A stretch of 64,000 nucleotides of DNA, from assembly GCA_003611875.1 (NCBI GenBank), contig RAYY01000005.1:1-64000 (forward strand). Direction: 5' to 3'. Origin of the DNA: a bacterium D16-56 (GTDB taxonomy: Bacteria > Bacillota > Clostridia > Lachnospirales > Lachnospiraceae). Below, piece after piece: positions 16,447 to 24,713 of the stretch; position 1 is the first letter of the stretch, and each line of letters starts with the position of its first letter. The translations under genes were made by a program, and so were the position numbers. The notes below the pieces were generated by a model. The model was given only the letters and a program-made list of their open reading frames with translations. It did not search any database and was not told the origin of the DNA.

Positions 16447-18995
16447 GTTGGTTTCCTCCCTAATTTTTCCTTCACAAATTCATATATTTTCTCACCGCTT
16501 GTCCCGTCATGATTGGCAGCGATAGATCCATAGGCATCCAGCTGGCTCTGTCTGTCAAAGGCATGGCCGGTAATATTTCCGTCAAGAAAATCCGGCAGAG
16601 AATTGAATGCATTTTCCAGGCAGCAATACTGCAGCCACTGGGATTCTTTCTGAAATCCTGCCTCCCCTTTTTCCAGATCCGTTCGGTCAAATCCAATGTC
16701 TATCTCCTGCCATTCATTAGTCTTTAGATCAATCTTATAAAGCTTCCTGTCATATCCAGAGAACACCAGGTGTTCTCTGCCTGAGACATTTTTTGCCGGA
16801 GTGACAAAACTTGCCATACCACTGAAAGTAAAATAACCGTTCTTCTCTTTTTCCGGAACCGGGAAAGGTGGTTTCCATTCTGTCATTTTCCCGCTGTCCT
16901 TATCCAGCCTGACGAACATATTTCCCCAGCCAGGGGAAAGAAATACCTCATTCTGATAAAATACAGCCCGGCTGAAGGGAATCGTCATACATTCATATTT
17001 CCGGACCGGATGTTTGCATGTCAGTCCTTGGGGAAGATCTGCATATCCTTGCTGTTCTCCGGTCTTAGGATTCCATCTGACAATGGTTTTTCCCTCATAA
17101 GGCAGGCACCAAATATCCGTGCCGTCACAAACCAATCCGCAGAATCCTTTTACCCCGTCTGCTTCAAGGGCCGCAATCTTCTGCTCTCCAGTATGGGCAT
17201 AGACCACCAAGATACGGTTGTCAAGCGGTGAGGCCAGATATAATTTTCCGTCACAAACACAATATCCTCCCAAATACCGTTCTCCATTGGGCGCTGTGCC
17301 GGCAAAAACATCTTGATTGCCCTGTATGTACTGAACCGTATCCTTCGCCGTATCATATTTCACAATGGCCGGATAATAATTAGGAATCAGAAACAGATAA
17401 TCCCCGCAGCTGATAAATCCGTAAAAAGCTCCTGGCTGTTCAAGGTGATTTTCCAGTGGGATTCGTCTCTTGATTCCCTGGGCAGTTACCTCCACAATAT
17501 CATTCGCATTGGTGGGACAAACATAATTTTTTCCATTAACCGTCACAGTCCAGATATAATAATCCCCCCGCGCATACTCTGACAGATCGCAGCAATACTG
17601 ATACTGAAAATCTTCCTTCTGCGCATAATAAAGCTTATTCCCCTGGGCAACCATCCAGTTCTGATTGCCATAGACGAAAAATCCCCGAATTACTTCCCCC
17701 CGCCAGTCCTCCTCCTCCGGTACACTGTGAATGTTGTTATTCAGCACAAACAAGGGCTTTCCTGCAATTCCAAACAAGGATGTAACCGAGGTTGCCGAAT
17801 CCCCAATATAAGCATCAGAATGTACAATGGCATCCGTCATATCCGGAGAATCGTCATAGATTCCCCAATCTCCTGATACAAAATACCGTTTCAGTGTGTC
17901 ATATACCGGCTTAAACTGAGGACGCATGGATACAAAGGTTGATTCCAGCAGCGGATGAGGGCGCCACAAAAGACAGGTATCCTTCCTTCCCTCAAAGCAT
18001 CGGAACACATATTCCATTTTTTTCAGAAATCCTTCTGTATTTCCCAGCATTCCGTTAATGCTGGTGTTATAGAAGCAGACCCTTTTTCCTGCCATTTTCT
18101 CCTTCCACGCTTCCGGAGGTTCAGGCGGATTGCTGCAAAGACGAATAACCCGGTCAAACTTGGGTGAGCCGAGAGCAACCAGCTTTTCCTGGGAAAGTGC
18201 GTCGTCAAAAAACCGCCGATACTTCTCTGCCTGCATCACAATATAGTCTGCGTGATAGTATGCCGGGCATTGGCGCTGTCCTTCACTCATACCCCCTGCC
18301 GTAGAATAATAAGGTATATACACCAACAGATCGGCAAAACGTTTTAAGTTGGAAGAATAAAAAAACGGATGGATGCTGGTCACAAAATTACAATCGTCAT
18401 AGGGATTATGGATAAACACGACATCCGGCTGTCTTTCCTGAAAATCATAATCCTCGTACCACAGAACCGGCACATAATCCGGATACTGCTCCCCCTCATA
18501 ATGCATCTGCCCCAGGCTTCTGTCCTGGTTTCGGTCAAAATAAGGAATGGGAATCACATAAGCATCGCAGTTTTCATCCTGCTCTGCTGCCATCCATATG
18601 CTTTCCAAGGAATCCCACATCGAAACTTTATAAGGAAGAAACACTACCTCCAAACGTTCCCGGATCTCGTGCTTGATGCTGTTCTCTATGGGAATGAGCT
18701 GCTTCTTCAACTGTTTATGTACTTTTGCCGGATTCAGGGCCTGCTTCTGACCTGCCAGGGTATAGATCTGAAATACCAGCTCACAGTATTCCTCCAGCAT
18801 CCTGACTGCCCTGCAGTCTTCCCCTTCTTCTGCCTCGATCATGGTTCCTAGGTGAATGGCAGCCTCCTGACACTGGCCAAGCAAATCCAACACAGTACGC
18901 TCATCCTCGGTTTCCATGGATCTCCTGACCGCACTGTGGGCCTGCTCCAAAAGCTCAATATATTCTTTTGCTATTTTTTTCTGATATCGTCTCAT
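16443..18995 (-). CDS. TagB/TagF-like (CDP-glycerol glycerophosphotransferase) protein with C-terminal beta-propeller-like region
   Basis: An 850-residue protein with no signal peptide. After a helical N-terminus (1-110), residues 120-420 resemble CDP-glycerol glycerophosphotransferases: YVPVLWYEDYDF, PDVVFIHNPYD, ADYIVMQAEKYR, LVALGSPKFDRV, LLWRPHPLLEST, DAIVHSDAYIGDSATSV and GKPLFVLNN, which includes the H-P and D-S-x-x-S-type donor site. From about 430 to 790 there are repeating beta-strand blades of 40-50 residues (YLFLIPNYYPAIVKYD, LYLASPLDNRILVVY, IWCLPYEGKTIVRWN, VFLSPGWGNMFVRLD, LVFSGYDRKLYKID), as in a propeller. It probably transfers an alcohol phosphate from the CDP donor made by the adjacent fusion enzyme. 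The propeller role is unknown. Confidence 0.82.
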   Translation of the reverse strand: MRRYQKKIAKEYIELLEQAHSAVRRSMETEDERTVLDLLGQCQEAAIHLGTMIEAEEGEDCRAVRMLEEYCELVFQIYTLAGQKQALNPAKVHKQLKKQLIPIENSIKHEIRERLEVVFLPYKVSMWDSLESIWMAAEQDENCDAYVIPIPYFDRNQDRSLGQMHYEGEQYPDYVPVLWYEDYDFQERQPDVVFIHNPYDDCNFVTSIHPFFYSSNLKRFADLLVYIPYYSTAGGMSEGQRQCPAYYHADYIVMQAEKYRRFFDDALSQEKLVALGSPKFDRVIRLCSNPPEPPEAWKEKMAGKRVCFYNTSINGMLGNTEGFLKKMEYVFRCFEGRKDTCLLWRPHPLLESTFVSMRPQFKPVYDTLKRYFVSGDWGIYDDSPDMTDAIVHSDAYIGDSATSVTSLFGIAGKPLFVLNNNIHSVPEEEDWRGEVIRGFFVYGNQNWMVAQGNKLYYAQKEDFQYQYCCDLSEYARGDYYIWTVTVNGKNYVCPTNANDIVEVTAQGIKRRIPLENHLEQPGAFYGFISCGDYLFLIPNYYPAIVKYDTAKDTVQYIQGNQDVFAGTAPNGERYLGGYCVCDGKLYLASPLDNRILVVYAHTGEQKIAALEADGVKGFCGLVCDGTDIWCLPYEGKTIVRWNPKTGEQQGYADLPQGLTCKHPVRKYECMTIPFSRAVFYQNEVFLSPGWGNMFVRLDKDSGKMTEWKPPFPVPEKEKNGYFTFSGMASFVTPAKNVSGREHLVFSGYDRKLYKIDLKTNEWQEIDIGFDRTDLEKGEAGFQKESQWLQYCCLENAFNSLPDFLDGNITGHAFDRQSQLDAYGSIAANHDGTSGEKIYEFVKEKLGRKPT

Positions 18996-19374
18996 ATCCG
19001 GTACCCTTTTTGTTTGGATTTGTAATAGGCTTTTATTACCTTATCATATCTCCGCAAATATTTCAATGTCTTTTCTGCGGCAGAATATTTTGCCATTCCA
19101 TTGATTCTGTATTAGTATATCGGCAGTATCAAAAAAAAATTAACCTTTATTCTTTTCCTCCCTGGTCAGAGCCTTTAACTGTGCGCCTGCAAAGCAACGG
19201 CGTAGTGGGACCTACGTCTAGCTTCGCAGGCATGCACACTGAAGGTGTCCCTTGTGGAGACGGAATTGACAGCGGGTGATTTATTCACCGGAATTTAGGC
19301 AAGGCTCTACTAGCAGACCTCATTCCTCCGCTTTGTACAGAAATACTTATCCTGCGTCATATGCAAAGTTCATT
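18996..19374. other. Gene-free stretch with a palindromic repeat
   Basis: About 380 bases between the transferase start and a broken gene. It is A+T-rich to 19150, then carries the palindrome at 19181-19237. I see no gene; a promoter for the transferase must lie here but no clear pair of boxes is visible. Confidence 0.55.
19181..19237. repeat. 57-base palindromic element, copy 1
   Basis: The outer arms GTGCGCCTGCAAAGC and GCTTCGCAGGCATGCAC pair with few mismatches around an inner CGTAG-TGGGAC-CTACG hairpin. A related element lies at 27502-27557 with the same layout and a different inner stem. Confidence 0.65.
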
Positions 19375-20109
19375 CTAAGAGTTTATTTTAGAGTCAGCCC
19401 ACATCATCCCACATTTTGTTTCCATCATATCCTCCAAAATTCTTGCCCTAATTTTCCCGCTTTCCTCAAATTCTTCCTTTTCTAGCCGAAGATACATCTC
19501 TACCCATAATGGTTCCTTATTTTTCACTTCACAGTGACGAAGCATATTTTCAATCTCCATAAAAATCACTTTATGAGGCAGATCAATCTTTAAGATATGA
19601 TCCAAACACTCTTTTGCAATTCTATTGTCGCTCATACATATCTGAAGCAATGATATGGATAAAGCATTGGATGGAACCAAATATTCCAGTCTTTCCAATT
19701 CCCTCATATCATTTTCAGAAATACATTCTTTTCCTTCACATATAACTCGATCCTATCCTTGATTCCTGTATCTTTTGCTGGAGTAAGAACAAGATTAGTA
19801 TAAAACAGATAATGATCTGGCCTGTATTCTTTTTCCTTCTCCCGAAAACGTTTCAGCTCTCCGTCAATCGCATTTACAAGCCACTTATAATTGTCCTCAC
19901 CACCTGTATGATTCTTTGGAGCGTGGGCACTTCGTGCCATAAGGTATACCCTAAAGGGTACCCCTTAATGCATGCTCCTTCGGAGCTGGACACTTCGTGC
20001 CATAAGGTATGGCAAAGAACAGATCAAGCCAATACTTGCCTATTATATCATCATAAATCAAAAAAGACTTATACTCTGTCACCTTTTCTTCCAAAATGAT
20101 CCAACCCAT
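19375..20109 (-). pseudogene. Broken gene, possible remnant of a large NTPase/endonuclease-type protein
   Basis: Three minus-strand pieces probably derive from one gene. It starts near ATG 20109 (MGWIILEEKVTEYKSFLIYD), is interrupted by a palindromic duplication (19928-20010), resumes with GGEDNYKWLVNAIDGELKRF and DHYLFYTNLVLTPAKDTG (19704-19927), then changes frame near 19705 to KGKECISENDMRELERLEYL and runs to 19375. The block DHYLFYTN-V-L resembles the endonuclease-like region found at the N-terminus of some large predicted P-loop NTPases, but that is a weak recognition. The C-terminal part I do not recognise. As it stands no full product can be made. Confidence 0.5.
19928..20010. repeat. 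Palindrome-rich direct duplication interrupting the gene
   Basis: CACTTCGTGCCATAAGGTAT occurs exactly twice, at 19928-19947 and 19991-20010, a 63-base period. Between the copies are the hairpins TACCC-TAAA-GGGTA and GCTCC-TTC-GGAGC, and each copy starts with a GCAC-TTC-GTGC type hairpin. Protein-like sequence resumes on both sides, so it appears inserted. Confidence 0.65.
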
Positions 20110-20223
20110 TGCATTCCCCCCGTCTCTTATGCTAAAATATACCTATATTATACACAACAAGAATTCCAAAATAAGGTTCATCATCATCGGAATCAACAAA
20201 AATATACACCCGGAGGATCCGCC

Positions 20224-21099
20224 ATGGACATTAACTACGAATTATATAAAGTCTTTTACCATGTAGCCAACACCTTAAGCTTTTCCGAAGCCTCCAAGCA
20301 GCTTTTTATCTCCCAGTCTGCTGTCAGCCAATCCATTAAGGTCTTAGAAAAGAAGCTGAACCAGCCCCTGTTTATCCGCAGCACCAAACGGGTCCAGCTG
20401 ACTCCGGAAGGAGAGATTTTGCTAAAACACATTGAACCTGCCATGAATCTGATCCGCCGGGGGGAGAATCAGCTTTTGGAAGCCAATACTCTAGGCGGCG
20501 GCCAGCTCCGCATCGGAGCCAGCGATACCATCTGCCGCTATTATCTGGTCTCATACTTAAAGGAATTTCACCGCAGGTTTCCCAAGGTACACATTAAGGT
20601 TGCCAACCAGACCTCCATTGCCTGCGCAAAGCTGTTAGACTCCGGCCAAGTAGATTTCTGCATCACCAACTATCCTAATTCCGGCCTGTCCAATACCCAG
20701 AATGTACGGATGATCCGGGAATTTCACGATGTGTTTGTGGCCAATGAAGAATATCTGCATTTAAAAGGAAGAAAGATCGATCTGGGAGAGCTTCAGGACT
20801 CCCCCATTTTAATGCTGGACCGAAAAAGTACCACCAGCGAATTTCTCCACAGCCTGTTCCAGCGCCACCAGCTTGACCTGGTTCCGGAGATCGAGCTCAG
20901 CAGCAATGACTTGCTGATTGATTTGGCGAGAATCGGCCTGGGCATTGCCTTTGTGCCGGATTATTGTGTCCCGAAAAACATCTCTAACCTGTTTGTGCTG
21001 GACTTAAACGAGCAGATTCCCGCCCGGCACCTGGTGGTGGCGCACAATGAGAACCTTCCCGTATCCCAGGCGGCAAGACAGTTTATGAATATGCTGTAG
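20224..21099 (+). CDS. LysR-type transcriptional regulator
   Basis: A 291-residue LysR-family regulator. The winged helix-turn-helix is at residues 1-60 (ELYKVFYHVANTLSFSEASK, then LFISQSAVSQSIKVLEKKL), followed by the periplasmic-binding-like effector domain from about 90 (GGQLRIGASDTICRYYLV). CGGAGGA six bases before ATG 20224 decides the start; a much longer open frame upstream crosses the broken gene and has no site. It is convergent with the helicase gene, the stop codons being 3 bases apart. Its effector and targets are not evident, and no divergently transcribed partner survives intact next to it. Confidence 0.92.
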   Translation: MDINYELYKVFYHVANTLSFSEASKQLFISQSAVSQSIKVLEKKLNQPLFIRSTKRVQLTPEGEILLKHIEPAMNLIRRGENQLLEANTLGGGQLRIGASDTICRYYLVSYLKEFHRRFPKVHIKVANQTSIACAKLLDSGQVDFCITNYPNSGLSNTQNVRMIREFHDVFVANEEYLHLKGRKIDLGELQDSPILMLDRKSTTSEFLHSLFQRHQLDLVPEIELSSNDLLIDLARIGLGIAFVPDYCVPKNISNLFVLDLNEQIPARHLVVAHNENLPVSQAARQFMNML

Positions 21100-21102
21100 C
21101 AT

Positions 21103-23499
21103 TTACTCTCCCTTCTCCTGCCAGAACCGCTCCAGCCATCCTCCTATGGTCCTTCTTGTAACCATCCCATATTCGGACCACTCCCAAGGGAACATTTCCT
21201 GAACCTCCGGCCGCAGAAACCGGTCGTCCAGCAGCAGGATAATCCCCTTATCTGTATCTGTCCGGATCACCCGCCCGGCTGCCTGCAGCACCTTGTTCAT
21301 GCCTGGATACTGATAGGCATAATCATAGCCTTTTCCCTCACGCTCCTGAAAATAATCCTTTAAAATCTCCTGCTCTGCACAGACCATAGGCAGACCGGTT
21401 CCCACCACGATCACCCCTTCCAGCCGGTCTGCCCTGAGATCAATCCCCTCGGAAAATATTCCCCCAAGTACACACAGACCCACAAAGGATCTTTCCCGCC
21501 TTGTGTCAAAGTCTTCCAAAAATGCCTCCCTCTCATCTTCTGTCATCCGGCTTCCCTGCATCTGCCAGGTAAAGCTTCCGTCAAATCCCCGGTCCAGCTC
21601 CTTTTCTACTGCCTCCATATAACGGTATGAGGGAAAAAACACCATATAATTGCCCTTGTGGCTTTCTGCCACTGCCCGGATATAGTCTGCCGTCTTTTCA
21701 TATTCTGCCTGATTTCTGCGGCTGTAGCGACTGCTCACATCAGAGCCGATCAGCAGCAGCCGGTTTTCCTTCGGAAACGGCGAGGGCGCATATACCGCAT
21801 AATCCTCCATATTTCCCGAAAGCAGCTTCTTGTAATAGAGAATCGGCAAAAGGGTGGCCGAGAAGAGCACACTTGCCTTTCCTTTTTCCAGACAATCGGA
21901 AAGGCATTTGGACGGATCCACACAAAATAACCGCAGCAAAAAGGTTCCGTCCTCCCTAAGCTCCGTATAAATACGGTAATGGTCGTCCAAGTTCTCATAC
22001 ATGTTTAAAAAATGACGCACCTGAAAATAAAAATCCAATAAGACGTCCTGGTCCTTCCGATCCCCTTCTCCCGTATGCTCCTCCATAAAAATCTCCAATT
22101 CCCCAAACAGCTCCATTAAATTCACCGCAAACAGGTTCACCTCCTCTACTGCCTGATAGGTCTGGCACTCCCGCTTCATCTCCAGCAGCTTCCGATTGCA
22201 CCGCTCCAAAAGCCGTTCCGCCTTTCCGGCACGGCCCTTTAAAATCCGCTTTGCTGCCAGAAAATCCTCCTTTACCACTGCGGCGCTGTACATTTCCCTG
22301 GCACGGCCCACCAGATTATGGGCCTCATCCACCAAAAATAAATATTCTCCAAAGCTTCCCTCCGAAAAATACCGCTTCAGCTTCACATCCGGGTCAAACA
22401 CATAATTATAATCGCAAATAATGCCATCCACCCAGTTGCTGATATCCAGACAAAATTCAAACGGACAGACCTGATATCGATCTGCATACTGCAGCACTGT
22501 CTCTCGGCTAATATCTCCCTCCTGGCTGATAATATCAAATACGGCTTCATTTACCCGGTCAAAATGTCCCTTTGCCAGCCTGCATGCCTCTGGATTGCAC
22601 TCTGGCTTCTCAAGAGGGCAAAGCTTCTCCTTTGCCGTGATGGTTACAATGCTGAAAAAAAGCCCGTGTTTCCGCAGAAGCCGAAAACATTCCTCTGCCA
22701 CACTTCGGGTAATGGTTTTGGCTGTCAGATAAAACAGCTTCTCTCCATGCCCCTCTCCCATGGCTTTTAAGGCCGGGTACACGGTGGAAAGAGTCTTGCC
22801 GATTCCTGTAGGCGCCTGGATGAAAAGATTCCTTCCCTGGCTTAAAGCCCGATACACGGACACAGCCAAATCCCGCTGTCCTGCCCGGTAAGGATATGGA
22901 AAATCAAGAGCACGCAGGGTTTCGTCTCTTTTCTGTTCATGAAAGTACAAATACTCTGCCCATCTTACATATTCTCCAATCAGTTCCTGAAACCAAAGCT
23001 CCAACTCCGAAAAACTCTTTTCCTGAGAAAACCGGCGGATTTCTTCTGTTTCAATATTGCAATAGGTCACTTGTACCCCAATCCTTTTTTCATAATCCTC
23101 TGTTTTGTGTTCACACAAATATTTCTGTCCGTACATATATGCATAACAGAGCGCCTGAGCCAGATGTACTTTGATCGGTTCCTGAAGCCATGTTAAATCC
23201 ATATAGATGCCTTTGATCTCATCAATGATGATTTTCTCGGATCTTTGGATAATTCCGTCTGCACGTCCTTCCACCACGATCTCATACTTTTCCTTTTCCA
23301 CTATAATCTTAAGCGGCACCTCTGCCCGGTAGTCTGAGCCCATCCTCCGCTGAATTTTCCGGTGAATCCGGCTTCCTGCCTGCATGGCGTCCCGATCCGC
23401 CCCTGCGGTTCTTCTATTGTCAATATCTCCGCTTTTCATTACAAACTCTACCAGATTGCGGACAGAAATTTTTATTCTCCTTTTTACATTCTGCTCCAT
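21103..23499 (-). CDS. DinG/XPD-like DNA helicase with N-terminal PD-(D/E)XK nuclease domain
   Basis: A 798-residue superfamily 2 helicase of the Rad3/DinG type. Residues 5-190 look like a Cas4/RecB-type nuclease (GSRIHRKIQRRMG, then VEGRADGIIQRSEKIIIDEIKG with the D...E-x-K pattern). The helicase follows with FIQAPTGIGKT (Walker A), LVDEAHN (DEAH box) and VLQAAGRVIRTDTDKG (motif VI). Four cysteines between Walker A and DEAH (CPLEKPECNPEAC and CPFEFC) fit the iron-sulfur cluster of XPD/DinG helicases. It should unwind damaged or structured DNA 5' to 3', perhaps with cleavage. It is a stand-alone gene. GGAGACAGGG precedes ATG 23499. Confidence 0.9.
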   Translation of the reverse strand: MEQNVKRRIKISVRNLVEFVMKSGDIDNRRTAGADRDAMQAGSRIHRKIQRRMGSDYRAEVPLKIIVEKEKYEIVVEGRADGIIQRSEKIIIDEIKGIYMDLTWLQEPIKVHLAQALCYAYMYGQKYLCEHKTEDYEKRIGVQVTYCNIETEEIRRFSQEKSFSELELWFQELIGEYVRWAEYLYFHEQKRDETLRALDFPYPYRAGQRDLAVSVYRALSQGRNLFIQAPTGIGKTLSTVYPALKAMGEGHGEKLFYLTAKTITRSVAEECFRLLRKHGLFFSIVTITAKEKLCPLEKPECNPEACRLAKGHFDRVNEAVFDIISQEGDISRETVLQYADRYQVCPFEFCLDISNWVDGIICDYNYVFDPDVKLKRYFSEGSFGEYLFLVDEAHNLVGRAREMYSAAVVKEDFLAAKRILKGRAGKAERLLERCNRKLLEMKRECQTYQAVEEVNLFAVNLMELFGELEIFMEEHTGEGDRKDQDVLLDFYFQVRHFLNMYENLDDHYRIYTELREDGTFLLRLFCVDPSKCLSDCLEKGKASVLFSATLLPILYYKKLLSGNMEDYAVYAPSPFPKENRLLLIGSDVSSRYSRRNQAEYEKTADYIRAVAESHKGNYMVFFPSYRYMEAVEKELDRGFDGSFTWQMQGSRMTEDEREAFLEDFDTRRERSFVGLCVLGGIFSEGIDLRADRLEGVIVVGTGLPMVCAEQEILKDYFQEREGKGYDYAYQYPGMNKVLQAAGRVIRTDTDKGIILLLDDRFLRPEVQEMFPWEWSEYGMVTRRTIGGWLERFWQEKGE

Positions 23500-23554
23500 C
23501 CCTGTCTCCGTTTCGCTCTGATTCTCACTTTCCTATTTCATTGTAATATAATAG

Positions 23555-23593
23555 CAAAAAGCAGGCAAGTACAACTTTTTGCACTGCCTGCTT
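23555..23593 (-). terminator. Terminator after the HPr-like gene
   Basis: AAGCAGGCA (23559-23567) pairs with TGCCTGCTT (23585-23593), with an inner GTGCAA/TTGTAC pairing. On the minus strand five T follow. It lies between the HPr-like gene and the helicase gene. Confidence 0.85.
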
Positions 23594-23622
23594 CATTGCC
23601 TAAATTCTATTTCATTTTTGTT

Positions 23623-23865
23623 TTATGCGATTTTTTCCTCCACCGGCGCTATGGTTTCCAGATATTCTTCAAACTCTGCGCTTTCTCCATGCAGTCTTAC
23701 GTTCAGGATTTTTGTCAGATCCAGACTCAGTACGCCCAGGATTGATTTCCCGTCGATGACCACACGATCATAAAATACATCAACATCAAAATCGCACTTC
23801 ATGGCTTCCACCACAAACGCCTTTGCGTCTGCAATGCTCAACAACTTAATCTTTCTCTCTTTCAT
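23623..23865 (-). CDS. HPr-like protein without the phosphorylatable histidine (Crh-like)
   Basis: An 80-residue HPr-fold protein. The region that in HPr reads GLHARPA around His15 is replaced here by LLSIADAKAF, so PEP-dependent phosphorylation is not possible. The regulatory-serine segment is kept: DGKSILGVLSLDL matches the Ser46 region of HPr, GKSIMGVMSL. This is the pattern of Bacillus Crh, which lacks His15 but is phosphorylated on Ser46 by HPr kinase and helps CcpA repress carbon genes. By analogy this would be a regulatory paralogue; that is inference. The second ATG (23865) is chosen because GGAG lies eight bases before it. Single gene with its own terminator. Confidence 0.82.
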   Translation of the reverse strand: MKERKIKLLSIADAKAFVVEAMKCDFDVDVFYDRVVIDGKSILGVLSLDLTKILNVRLHGESAEFEEYLETIAPVEEKIA

Positions 23866-24210
23866 ATCCATTACTCCTTTTTTGTAAACACCATTATTAG
23901 TGTTATCACCGTTATATCACGTTCCCCCCTAAATGTCAAATTCTGGATTAGAACTCTTTTTTCCAGGAGTTTCTACACAGTTTTCCTAATTTTTTTCTGT
24001 TCTTTTCTCTTTTTTTATCAAAATTTCCACTTAACCTTTCCACCATTTCCCTTTCATTACAGAAAATAAAATGATCCCGTCGTTTTAATGCCGAAAAAAT
24101 ACATATTTTATGGAAATAAATTCTAAACTTCATTTTTATGGAAAGTCAGTATTTGTTACTGTTCCGCTGATAAAATTAAAGGTATTTTCCATAATCTCTA
24201 TAAAAAGCAG
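23866..24210. other. A+T-rich gene-free stretch
   Basis: About 345 bases between the HPr-like gene and the tRNA terminator. One short open frame here lacks a ribosome site. I see an imperfect AACAC/GTGTT palindrome just upstream of the HPr-like gene and nothing else of note. Confidence 0.5.
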
Positions 24211-24256
24211 AAAAAAAGAAACTCAAAGTCCTGTATATACCTGACCTTCCGTTTCT
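24211..24256 (-). terminator. Terminator after tRNA-Trp
   Basis: AGAAAC (24217-24222) pairs with GTTTCT (24251-24256), with a second six-pair stem inside across a small internal loop. Seven T follow on the minus strand. Confidence 0.8.
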
Positions 24257-24266
24257 TTATTAAAAA

Positions 24267-24337
24267 CAGGGGAAGAGGGGCTCGAACCCCCATCTACGGT
24301 TTTGGAGACCGCCGCTCTACCATTGAACTATTCCCCT
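24267..24337 (-). tRNA. tRNA-Trp (anticodon CCA)
   Basis: Reading the minus strand, a 7-base acceptor stem AGGGGAA pairs with TTCCCCT, followed by discriminator G. The D-arm region is TTCAATGGTAGAGC, the anticodon arm CGGTCTCCAAAACCG with CCA in the loop, and the T arm GGGGGTTCGAGCCCC. The length is 71 bases and no CCA tail is encoded, so it must be added. It is followed directly by a terminator. Confidence 0.96.
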
Positions 24338-24462
24338 ATCTGTCAATATTCTATCATGACTGACAACTTCTATAGTCTATCACGCTTTGCAGTATTTGTC
24401 AATATTTTTTTGCCGATTTTCATCCTTGATTTTTACGCCTGATTTTCATGCTTAATTTTTTT

Positions 24463-24544
24463 ATCTGATTTTTATGTCTGATTTTCATGCCCCTGATTTT
24501 TATATCTGATTTTTATGTCTGATTTTCATGCCCCTGATTTTCAT
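24463..24544. repeat. Two tandem copies of a 41-base repeat
   Basis: The unit starts ATCTGATTTTTATGTCTG and contains three degenerate 13-base subunits of the type TCTGATTTTTATG. Copy 1 is 24463-24503 and copy 2 is 24504-24544, differing at one base. More diverged subunits extend to about 24415. It is A+T-rich and non-coding, between tRNA-Trp and the chaperone genes. Confidence 0.85.
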
Positions 24545-24623
24545 AACAATGATTTCATGACAAACCCATGAAAAAAAGTACTGTTTCCCCCCATACACGA
24601 TGTGAATCATCTTTTCTTCCTGC

Positions 24624-24666
24624 AAAAACAGCGGCCAAAGCTAAAACAACTTAACTCTGGCCGCTG
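24624..24666 (-). terminator. Terminator after the chaperone operon
   Basis: CAGCGGCCA (24629-24637) pairs with TGGCCGCTG (24658-24666). On the minus strand five T follow. It lies about 50 bases beyond the J-domain gene stop. Confidence 0.88.
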
Positions 24667-24713
24667 CCCACAGTTCCAAATGTCCCTCAATAGAAAAATG
24701 AACCATAACCAGA

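Noticed and set aside
15592-16512. A 306-codon plus-strand open frame
   Set aside because: It lies antisense to the cytidylyltransferase-oxidoreductase fusion gene, has no ribosome site and no family similarity. It is a shadow of the real gene.
19972-20223. N-terminal extension of the LysR gene
   Set aside because: The extension crosses a palindromic repeat and a pseudogene and lacks a ribosome site. CGGAGGA fixes ATG 20224.
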